Shown: positions 1 to 7,900 of the stretch, one piece after another
Numbering within the stretch: position 1 is the stretch's first letter
Layout: the number at the start of each line of letters is the position of its first letter
Assembly: GCA_022424815.1 (NCBI GenBank)
Contig: JAKMGS010000008.1
Coordinates: 1-25,251, forward strand
Length of the DNA stretch: 25,251 nt
Direction: 5' to 3'
DNA from: Schleiferiaceae bacterium
GTDB lineage: Bacteria > Bacteroidota > Bacteroidia > Flavobacteriales > Schleiferiaceae
Position numbers and translations under genes: made by a program
The notes under the pieces: generated by a model
The model's input: the letters and a program-made list of their open reading frames with translations, nothing else
Databases searched by the model: none
Told to the model about the DNA's origin: nothing

Positions 1-558
1 AACGAAAGCACCATGTGCGGCAATGGCGGTCGTTGTATTGCCAAGTTTGCCCAAGACCTGGGGCTGATTCAGGACAAAGCCACCTTCACAGCCATCGATG
101 GTCCCCACTGGGCCACCTTTGATGGAGATCAGGTTGCCCTTGGAATGGTCGATGCACCTGCCGTTGAAGAACGCCATGGAGGGTTGTTCATAAATACAGG
201 TTCTCCACATCATGTTGAAAACCGTATGGCTGGGTCCGATTTTGTGTCGGTGGCCCGCGAACTTCGAAACCGTTATGGGGCGGAAGGATGTAATATCAAC
301 TTTATCCAAGCCTGTGATGACGAATTATCCATTAGTACCTACGAGCGTGGCGTAGAAGGGGAAACCCTCGCATGCGGCACTGGAGCTGTTGGTGCGGCGA
401 TGATCGCAGTGGCGAAGCAATGGGTATCCGCCGCACCAGTGAAACTTTATGCCCAGGGCGGAGTACTTGAGGTGGATTTCAAGGGTACGGGTCCTTTTAC
501 CAATGTGGTATTGAAAGGCCCCGCAGTAAAGGTGTTTGAAGGAACCGTAGAGCTATAG
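1..558 (+). CDS. dapF: Diaminopimelate epimerase, 3' part (5' end outside window)
   Basis: DapF interconverts LL- and meso-diaminopimelate in the cytoplasm, the last-but-one step to lysine and the source of the peptidoglycan cross-linking residue. The reading frame is open from base 1, so the ATG at 13 is internal. The visible 185 residues start at the first active-site motif (NESTMCGNGGRC, with the catalytic Cys). They also hold the second one (ETLACGTGAVGA, second catalytic Cys) and the GSPHHV segment between them. Both cysteines of the two-base racemase mechanism are present. Full-length family members have roughly 260-275 residues, so about 75-90 N-terminal residues are missing to the left. 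The gene is followed after 5 nt by the GNAT gene and is probably in one operon with it and mltG. Base composition is richer in GC than in the two genes that follow. Confidence 0.95.
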   Translation, partial: NESTMCGNGGRCIAKFAQDLGLIQDKATFTAIDGPHWATFDGDQVALGMVDAPAVEERHGGLFINTGSPHHVENRMAGSDFVSVARELRNRYGAEGCNINFIQACDDELSISTYERGVEGETLACGTGAVGAAMIAVAKQWVSAAPVKLYAQGGVLEVDFKGTGPFTNVVLKGPAVKVFEGTVEL

Positions 559-563
559 CCGTT

Positions 564-1076
564 ATGATACCTGTGAAAGATTTAGGCATATTACGCGCTC
601 CAGAAGAATCAGATTTGAAATGGCTAATGCACATTGAGAATGATGCCTCAATTTGGTATGTAAGTGCTACCAAGGAGCCATATTCCATGCTGAATCTACG
701 ACAATACTTAACGCGCCACGAAAATTTAGTTACGCATGGTCAACTGCGTTTAATCCTTGATGTAGATGGTGATCCCGTAGGTGCGGTTGACTTGTTTGAT
801 TACGACCCTTTTACCAAACGAGCGGGGGTGGGCATTATGATTGAAGAAAAACATAGAGGAAAGGGTTGGTCGAAATTGGCTCTCGAGACAATGGAACATT
901 ATGCTTTCAAAACGTTAAACGTTGAAAATCTCTATGCTCACGTACCAATTATCAATGACGCTAGCTTGAGATTATTCTCTTCCCGAAATTTCAGAGAAGT
1001 TGGTGTTTTGATGAGATGGGTTTGGTGGGAAGGTGAATATGTGGATGCTAAAATTTTTCAAAAAATCACCTTATGA
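564..1076 (+). CDS. GNAT family N-acetyltransferase (RimJ/RimL-like)
   Basis: This 170-residue cytoplasmic protein is a predicted acetyl-CoA-dependent N-acetyltransferase. Its substrate cannot be read from the sequence. The N-terminal half carries the typical RimJ/RimL-type opening (LRAPEESDLKWL, then a segment with SIWYVS). Motif A lies around residues 85-105, with the acetyl-CoA pyrophosphate loop EEKHRGKGWSKLAL. It is followed by a motif B-like stretch (NDASLRLFSSRNFREVG), which is characteristic of this branch. The ATG at 564 lies 5 nt after the dapF stop, and the TGA overlaps the mltG ATG (ATGA), so translation is probably coupled to both neighbours. A position between dapF and mltG is, as far as I recall, recurrent in Bacteroidota and hints at a cell-wall or housekeeping role, but that is inference. 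The gene is noticeably more AT-rich than dapF. Confidence 0.88.
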   Translation: MIPVKDLGILRAPEESDLKWLMHIENDASIWYVSATKEPYSMLNLRQYLTRHENLVTHGQLRLILDVDGDPVGAVDLFDYDPFTKRAGVGIMIEEKHRGKGWSKLALETMEHYAFKTLNVENLYAHVPIINDASLRLFSSRNFREVGVLMRWVWWEGEYVDAKIFQKITL

Positions 1077-2101
1077 AAAGGACCGTAATTATTGTCTTAA
1101 GCATTCTATTACCAGCATTAATCGCCTTCATAGCCTATTCTGGCTACAATGTAGTATACCAGCCGAATATTCATGGTGACAAGTTACCTTATGACCTATT
1201 TGTTGAAGAAGGTACCACTGTAGAGCAGGTCTATGCCCAACTTTTGGAAGATGAATTACTCATTGAAAAGGATGGTTTTTTACTTCTTGCTCGTAACAAA
1301 GGATTGGATACGGTAAAATCGGGACATTATGTTATTGAAAATAGCATGAGTAACAACACCCTCATCAATGCATTGAAAGCCGGTCTCCAAAAACCTGTAC
1401 AAATCACATTCACCGGAGCCGAAAATTTGGCTGAATTATCAGGAAAACTAGGTAAACAACTATTGGCAGACAGTACAGCGTTTTATGAAGCATTGAATGT
1501 TCCAATGGAAGGCTGGGAGGGACCCTTAGCATTGGGTGCTTTTCTGCCAGATACTTACGAGGTCTATTGGAATTCATCGGCCGAAACCGTCGTAACTAAA
1601 CTCTACCAAAATACCATAGCATTTTGGACTCCCACTCGTATGAAACAAGCGGAGGCGTTAAAATTGACTCCCGGTGAAGTGAGTACTTTGGCGAGTATCG
1701 TAATGAAGGAAAGCTCGAAAGCGACAGATCGTCCATTGGTTGCCCGATTATATTTGAACAGATTAGATAAGCAAATGAAGTTGCAAGCTGATCCTACGGT
1801 CATTTTTGCATTAAAAAGACTGAATCCCGATGAGCCTGTTCGTCGTGTACTCACTCGAGATCTCAAAGTGAACGATCCATATAATACCTATGTTATTGAC
1901 GGATTGCCTCCAGGACCCATTTGCGTTCCGGAGAAATCAGCGTTACTGTCCGTTTTAGAAGCTCCAACCCATGATTATATTTTCATGTGTGCGAATCCAG
2001 ATAAGCCTGGATATCATGCTTTTGCACGTAACTATGCAGGACATTTAATCAACCAACGACGTTGGACACAGTACCTAGATTCTCGAAAAATTTATCGATA
2101 G
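1073..2101 (+). CDS. mltG: Endolytic murein transglycosylase MltG (YceG-like)
   Basis: MltG cleaves nascent peptidoglycan strands at the outer face of the cytoplasmic membrane and is thought to act as a terminase for glycan elongation. The 342 residues match the family length. There is a single N-terminal membrane anchor (about residues 5-26), then a LysM-like region (about 40-105), then the YceG catalytic domain. The catalytic Glu is E213 in ASIVMKESS. Downstream come conserved blocks LYLNRL, LQADPTV, YNTY, GLPPGPI and a final segment with GYHAFA that closes the active site. The start ATG overlaps the GNAT stop by four bases. A strong terminator follows two bases after the TAG. The gene is AT-rich compared with most of the window: 21 G+C in the 60 bases from 1261, counted by hand. 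Confidence 0.95.
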   Translation: MKRTVIIVLSILLPALIAFIAYSGYNVVYQPNIHGDKLPYDLFVEEGTTVEQVYAQLLEDELLIEKDGFLLLARNKGLDTVKSGHYVIENSMSNNTLINALKAGLQKPVQITFTGAENLAELSGKLGKQLLADSTAFYEALNVPMEGWEGPLALGAFLPDTYEVYWNSSAETVVTKLYQNTIAFWTPTRMKQAEALKLTPGEVSTLASIVMKESSKATDRPLVARLYLNRLDKQMKLQADPTVIFALKRLNPDEPVRRVLTRDLKVNDPYNTYVIDGLPPGPICVPEKSALLSVLEAPTHDYIFMCANPDKPGYHAFARNYAGHLINQRRWTQYLDSRKIYR

Positions 2102-2102
2102 C

Positions 2103-2133
2103 AAAAAACCGCGGCCATCGGCCGCGGTTTTTT
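2103..2133. terminator. Bidirectional intrinsic terminator between mltG and clpB
   Basis: Six A, then CCGCGGCC, a 3-base loop ATC, then GGCCGCGG and six T: a perfect inverted repeat with 14-base arms and an all-GC 8-bp core. It sits 1 nt after the mltG stop and 19 nt beyond the clpB stop on the other strand. With A and T tracts on both sides it can end transcription of both convergent genes. Confidence 0.92.
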
Positions 2134-2152
2134 GATTTGGGGTCGCCCGCTT

Positions 2153-4756
2153 CTATGAGATGGGCAGGTCCACGTTTCTGAAGACCAGCTCGCCTTCAAA
2201 GGCATCCAACAGAATAACATCGTCGGCATGTACTGTGCCTGCAATGATCTCCTTACTCAGTGCATTGAGCACTTCGTTTTGAATGGCGCGTTTCACCGGT
2301 CGCGCGCCATATTGTGGATCCCAACCGGCTTCGCTGAGGTGCGCAATGGCCTCTGGACTGGCCTCCAAGGTGATGTTCTGCTGATTCAGGCGTCGCTTCA
2401 CCCAATTTAACTGCAAGCCCACAATCTTAGTCATCTCGCTTCGGTCGAGTGGGCTGAAAACGTTAATCTCATCGATACGGTTGATGAATTCTGGGCGTAC
2501 GACTTTTTGTAAGAGTCCGATAAGCTCAGGCTTCAATCTATTCAAAAGAGTGCTGTATTCCGTACCGTTGTATTGATCGATGGCTTCGTTGATCAGGTGA
2601 GAGCCAATATTGCTGGTCATGATTACTAGGGTGTTCTTAAAGTTCACCATACGACCTTTATTATCCGTCAGGCGGCCATCATCGAGCACCTGCAAGAGAA
2701 TGTTGAATGTGTCTGGGTGCGCCTTTTCTATCTCGTCTAAGAGCACAACGCTGTAGGGCATGCGACGAACGGCCTCGGTTAATTGGCCCCCCTCATCGTA
2801 TCCAACATATCCCGGAGGCGCGCCCACCAATCTGCTCACGCTATGCTTCTCTTGGTATTCACTCATGTCAATGCGCGTCATCGCTTGCTCGTCATTGAAT
2901 AGGTAGGCTGCGAGGGCCTTCGCTAGCTCGGTTTTACCTACCCCGCTAGTCCCAAGGAACAGGAAGCTCCCAATAGGCTTGTTCGGATCGCCCAAACCAG
3001 CTCTAGAACGGCGTATCGCGTCGCTCACGGCGCCAATGGCAGCTTCCTGCCCAACGACGCGTTTGTGGAGCTCTTCTTCCATGCGCAGCAGCTTCATGCG
3101 CTCGCTTTCCAACATCTTCTGAACGGGGATGCCGGTCCAGCGGCTCACGACCTCCGCAATATCTTCCGCCGTGACTTCTTCTTTGATCATCGTGCGTTCG
3201 CTGTTTTCGAGATCTGCTTCCGCCTTATTCAGTTCTTTCTCGGTCTCTTGCATCAATCCATATCGGATTTCAGCGACTCGGCCATAGTTACCGGCGCGCT
3301 CCTCGCGCTCGGCTTCAAGCTTAAAATGTTCCAAGCGTTCTTTGATTTCCTGGATGCGCTCTGCACTATTTTTCTCACGTTCCCAAACGGCACTGAGGGC
3401 ATCGCGTTCCTCATAGAGTTCGCTGAGCTCAGATTTAATAACGGCCAATTTCTTTGTATCGTCCTCGCGCTTGATGCCTTCTTGCTCGATTTCAAGTTGA
3501 AGTATTTTACGGTCTAGAATGTCCAATTCCTCCGGCTTGGAGTTGATCTCCATCCGAATCTTAGACGCCGCTTCGTCCATCAAGTCGATGGCCTTATCCG
3601 GTAGGAATCTATCGCTGATATAACGAGAGCTCAATTCCACCGCGCTAATGACCGCCTCATCCTTAATACGGACTTTGTGATGGGTTTCGTATTTCTCTTT
3701 GATCCCGCGCAAGATGCTAATACTGCTCTCCTGATCTGGCTCTTCCACCATGACCTTCTGGAAGCGTCGCTCCAAGGCTTTATCCTTTTCAAAATACTTC
3801 TGGAATTCGTCTAGGGTAGTGGCACCAATGGCTCTAAGTTCCCCACGGGCCAATGCCGGCTTGAGGATATTAGCGGCGTCCATGGCGCCTTCGCTCTTGC
3901 CCGCACCGACCAAGGTGTGTATCTCGTCGATGAACAATAATATGTTGCCATCGCTGCTGGTCACTTCTTTGACGACGGCTTTCAGGCGCTCCTCGAATTC
4001 CCCTTTGTACTTCGCCCCAGCAATGAGGGCACCCATGTCTAAGCTGTATACGGTTTTGTCTTTGAGGTTTTCAGGGGCATCTCCACTGAGAATACGCTGT
4101 GCCAATCCTTCGGCGATGGCCGTCTTTCCTACACCGGGTTCCCCCACGAGGATGGGGTTGTTCTTGGTGCGACGAGAAAGGATTTGGAGTACGCGACGAA
4201 TCTCATCGCCGCGACCTATGACTGGGTCGAGCTTTCCTTCCTCGGCCATCTTGTTGAGGTTCTTGGCATATTTATCCAAGCTATTGTAGGTGTTTTCGGC
4301 ACCTGAGCTGTTGGCATGGCGTCCTTTGCGCAAGCTGTCGATGGCTCCTTCAACGAGATTGGTGGTGAATCCGGCGTCATTCAACATTTTACCGGCGGCG
4401 CCTTTACTTTCGAGTAAAGCGAGCAAGATGTGCTCGGTGGCGACAAAATCATCCTTCATGCCCTCGGCCTTTTGAACGGCCTTTTGAAGTACGAAGGCAG
4501 CATCTCTACCCATATAGGTTTCTCCGCCGCTAGAAGAGGTGGGGAGGCCTTCATAGGCGGCTTCGAGTACAGTATGTAATCTGTCCAATTGTATCTCGCC
4601 CTGCTGTGCTACGAAAGGCAGCACGCTTTGGTCTTCCTTGAGTAAGGCCAATAAAAGGTGAAGGGACTCCACCTGAGTATGTCGTTTGTCAGTAGCTAAG
4701 AATTGCGCTTTGGCAATAATGCCTTGACTCTTGGTTGTGAATTTTTCTATGTTCAT
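2153..4756 (-). CDS. clpB: ATP-dependent disaggregase ClpB
   Basis: ClpB is a cytoplasmic AAA+ hexamer that extracts proteins from aggregates together with the DnaK system. From the chosen start the protein has 867 residues, the usual size. The N domain is about 1-145. NBD1 has Walker A GEPGVGKT at 205-212 and Walker B LLFIDE near 273-278. The long M-domain coiled coil spans about 400-525. NBD2 has Walker A GTSGVGKT at 602-609, a pore loop with GYVGYDEGG near 649, and Walker B VVLLDE near 670-675. The C-terminal D2-small domain has the GARPVKR sensor-2 motif. The M domain separates ClpB from ClpA and ClpC. The frame stays open 16 codons further upstream (an ATG at 4804), but MNIEKFTTKSQG at 4756 aligns with the normal ClpB N terminus. 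No ribosome site or clean TANNTTTG box was seen upstream. Transcription converges on mltG and stops at the shared hairpin. Confidence 0.96.
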   Translation of the reverse strand: MNIEKFTTKSQGIIAKAQFLATDKRHTQVESLHLLLALLKEDQSVLPFVAQQGEIQLDRLHTVLEAAYEGLPTSSSGGETYMGRDAAFVLQKAVQKAEGMKDDFVATEHILLALLESKGAAGKMLNDAGFTTNLVEGAIDSLRKGRHANSSGAENTYNSLDKYAKNLNKMAEEGKLDPVIGRGDEIRRVLQILSRRTKNNPILVGEPGVGKTAIAEGLAQRILSGDAPENLKDKTVYSLDMGALIAGAKYKGEFEERLKAVVKEVTSSDGNILLFIDEIHTLVGAGKSEGAMDAANILKPALARGELRAIGATTLDEFQKYFEKDKALERRFQKVMVEEPDQESSISILRGIKEKYETHHKVRIKDEAVISAVELSSRYISDRFLPDKAIDLMDEAASKIRMEINSKPEELDILDRKILQLEIEQEGIKREDDTKKLAVIKSELSELYEERDALSAVWEREKNSAERIQEIKERLEHFKLEAEREERAGNYGRVAEIRYGLMQETEKELNKAEADLENSERTMIKEEVTAEDIAEVVSRWTGIPVQKMLESERMKLLRMEEELHKRVVGQEAAIGAVSDAIRRSRAGLGDPNKPIGSFLFLGTSGVGKTELAKALAAYLFNDEQAMTRIDMSEYQEKHSVSRLVGAPPGYVGYDEGGQLTEAVRRMPYSVVLLDEIEKAHPDTFNILLQVLDDGRLTDNKGRMVNFKNTLVIMTSNIGSHLINEAIDQYNGTEYSTLLNRLKPELIGLLQKVVRPEFINRIDEINVFSPLDRSEMTKIVGLQLNWVKRRLNQQNITLEASPEAIAHLSEAGWDPQYGARPVKRAIQNEVLNALSKEIIAGTVHADDVILLDAFEGELVFRNVDLPIS

Positions 4757-4982
4757 AACAATAGGGTTTGGGTTCCGAGGATTTTCGGACAAAGGATGTG
4801 CCAATGAAAATTGAATCTGGAAAAGAGGACACCTTGACTGAAAACCAGAGTCTTAGCGGAAAATTTGACGCATTCGACAGGTTTTTTCTGCCAATGTTAC
4901 TGCTGGAATTGGACTCAAAAAAACACCCCCGCAGGTTCGTAAACACTGCGAGGGTGAAAAAAAAAATCTATCTATTGATGCC
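4757..4982. other. Intergenic region between clpB and the MAM-like protein gene
   Basis: This is the longest gene-free stretch of the window. It contains the terminator of the gene to the right, and must contain the clpB promoter. I found no exact TANNTTTG on the minus strand here; the closest is ATCCTTTG near 4794-4801. No CIRCE-type inverted repeat was seen. A plus-strand open frame that starts here (4768) runs antisense into the next gene and is not considered real. Confidence 0.6.
4917..4956 (-). terminator. Intrinsic terminator of the large secreted MAM-like protein gene
   Basis: On the minus strand CACCCTCGCAG pairs with CTGCGGGGGTG over 11 bp (one T-G wobble) around an 11-base loop, and is followed by seven T. 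It lies 26 nt after the stop codon at 4983. A run of ten A precedes the stem on the plus strand side, so weak activity in the other direction is possible. Confidence 0.9.
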
Positions 4983-7900
4983 CTACTTGACGATCAATCG
5001 TTGCATATCTGTACCTAGAGGAGTGACAGTCTCTACGAGGTACATACCGCTTGCCCAGCTTTGCGTATCCAGGGTGAAGGTTTGGATGCCTTCATTGCCG
5101 TGTACGGTACGCTTTTCAATAAGCTGTCCTTGCGTATTGCGAACCGTAATGGTGATGTCCGCAGGGCTCTGGAAGCTCACAGGCAACTGTGCGTAGCCTG
5201 TCGTTGGGTTAGGATGGATGTTTCCTACTCCGATGTGAGATTCTAGTTCTTCTTGGCCTACGACGTAAATCTTATCCGTTTCATCGGTTTTGAAGAAACA
5301 GAAATCATCAATGGCCCATCCAGCTTTGTTGATGGTTTCATCTGAACCGAATCTAAATCTAAAGATGGCATTTCGTGCAGTATCTACCTGAAGGTTGATT
5401 TTCGCTTGCTGCCAACCGTTACTCAAACCGGTCCATCCTGGTTTATAGATATCCAATGCGGTTACGAAGCTAGTGTTGAACCAAGTCGCACCAAAGAGGT
5501 TTGTACCTACAGTATGCCATGAGATACCACCGTCGAAGGTTACATCCACTGTACCACCATCGTGGTAGATCTCAGTAGAGAAGGCGTGCATGAATTCATA
5601 TGTGTAAGTCTGTCCTGAATCCAATGCGAATACTGGAGTGTATAGGGCAGAAGAATCACGCTTCTTGTAGTTTGAATCTAAATCTGTCATCCAAGCATTG
5701 TTGCCCGAGAATGCACCCACTAATGGGGCCATGGCAGGGGTACCTTCTTCCCATGAAGTCAAACCGTCTTTCACAAATGGGTTGAGCGTCAACCACGGTG
5801 CGAGCGAAGGATCTTCAAAGTCATTACAGTAACTACTATCTACAGACATCACGATCTTATCAAGTACGGTGATGTCGGCACAGATTTGATCGTCTGAAGG
5901 ATCAGCATCAGGTTTATCATCTGGACGTGAAGTACGCACACATACATTGTGTAGACCGCTCGTTGGATTGATCCAATCTTGATCAAACTCGTACCAAGCC
6001 GCTTTACGTGGGATAAGTGGTGGAGAGAATACCACTTTCTCGTTATTAGACCATGTCGTACCACCATCTGTCGAGAACTGAACCAAACAGCTATCCAAAA
6101 TCTTAGCACCTGTGTTCTTGATTTGAACTTTCAAGTGGTTGTTTTGATCAGGTACTGGTAAGTATTCTACGGTTGTAACCTCAATTGGAGCGGCACTGTT
6201 TTGAGGAGGAATATAAACCTCTACTTTGTCAATGTTCCATCCGTCATTATTACCTGAGGCTGTTTTGAAGCGAGCTCTAAGGATTAGAGGCGCTTGAGAG
6301 AAGTTCCATCCGGCTAGTGGCCAAACTGAGTTTTGGGTACCGATATTACCCACCCAAGCATCGCCAAGGCCGGCAGTACCAGTATTGTACCAGTTCGTAC
6401 TCACTACGTTCTGTGGATCCCAGAAACCTAGGGTATTCCATGTACCACCACCTTGCCACTCAATGACAGCTTGGTCACCGGTACCTAGGTCGATATCGTG
6501 TGTTAATTTCAATTCGGCACCTGCAATGGTATCAAAACCGATAAAGCGAGGGAAGTATAAGAACTCTTCTACGTTACCAGGTACATTCTGGTTTGGACGT
6601 GAGGCATAGCCATTCTTACCATTAAGGGCATTGATATCATCCACTTCCCAAAGGTTCAAATCACCTGCAACGAAGAAACCAGAAGAATCACCGCTATTAC
6701 ATGATTCGAAATCTTCTACGAATCCAGTTTGAATATATAGTTCAGGCCATCCGGCAGATTTCGTATATACACTATCATTCCAAGTGCTGTTATCGCCACT
6801 CTTATCGGTCCAAGCATAAACTTCAAACGTTCCTGTTGGCCATGCAACAGTGTTCGTGTTATCAGTACAGATGGCCGTCTGACCTGCTGATACTGAAGAA
6901 GAGTAGGTGAAGTTGTACGTTGTACTCACCCCAGCATTGACACCACAAGTAGGCGTTACCGTGTAGTAAATCGGGATGTTCGATTGCGCATTCTTACCGA
7001 AGTTACGAATCTTGAATTCCGCTTTCAATTGCGCCGGTCCACCTACAAGGTTGATACGAGTGGCGGGGTTTTCAATATTGATCATCCCTACATCAGTATT
7101 GGCTTTGTCGTAGATGACGATATCATCAAAGGCGATGTCCGCCGCAACCCCAAATCCAGATTTTTGAGCGATAAAGCGAAGTTTTACCAAATCACCACCA
7201 TTGCTCAAATCCACTTCGTAGAACGACCAACCGTCTTTCTCGTCAGTGAGGGTAGTGGTATATGGTGTCATTGGGTTCGTCCAAGCGTTCTCGCTGTCCT
7301 TAATCCATTGTACGCGGATCGCACCGATATCGGCACCGTACATGTGGTGACGGAACTGAAGTACTGGTTTGGTCATACCGGTCAAATCCAAACACTTAGA
7401 AACGAGCGTCGCCGAAGCTGGGCTAATTCCGTAATCACCTTCAGTTACAAGGTAATTGCCTTGGCCACTCACGTCGCTAATAGGTCCTGAACCTACTGTA
7501 GGGGTAAACTTGGTTCCTACCATGAAGGCGTAATCACCAGAGTTACTAGCAGGAACTGGAGTAAAGACTGTCGTTGGGAATGAACCTGGGTTTGCTGCGG
7601 TGTTCGCGCCGGCAGTCGTTCCTGCACCGTCAAAGTCTAGGACATAAGGGAAGGTGCTGTACGGCTCCTCGTGTACAATACGAATAGGACCAATAGTATC
7701 ATTGGTATTGGTAGAATCACCAGGTTGTTCTGTATATACCCAGATGTCGTAGATACCATAGCCGCTTAGGTTTGGACCTGTCGCAAAGGTGAAGTACGTT
7801 GAATCCCCAGTTTCTAGCATTTTCTGGGTAATGTACTCAGTATGGGTTACGTTGGTGGTCGTTCCAGAAGTATTGGTGTAATCGTAATCCCAAGTTACAG

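Noticed and set aside
3065..3517. 150-codon plus-strand open frame inside clpB
   Set aside because: It lies antisense to the highly conserved M-domain coding region, has no recognisable domain or ribosome site, and is a shadow of clpB codon usage.
4768..5196. 142-codon plus-strand open frame starting in the clpB upstream gap
   Set aside because: It runs through a terminator hairpin and then antisense through the type IX tail of the large gene; no protein features.
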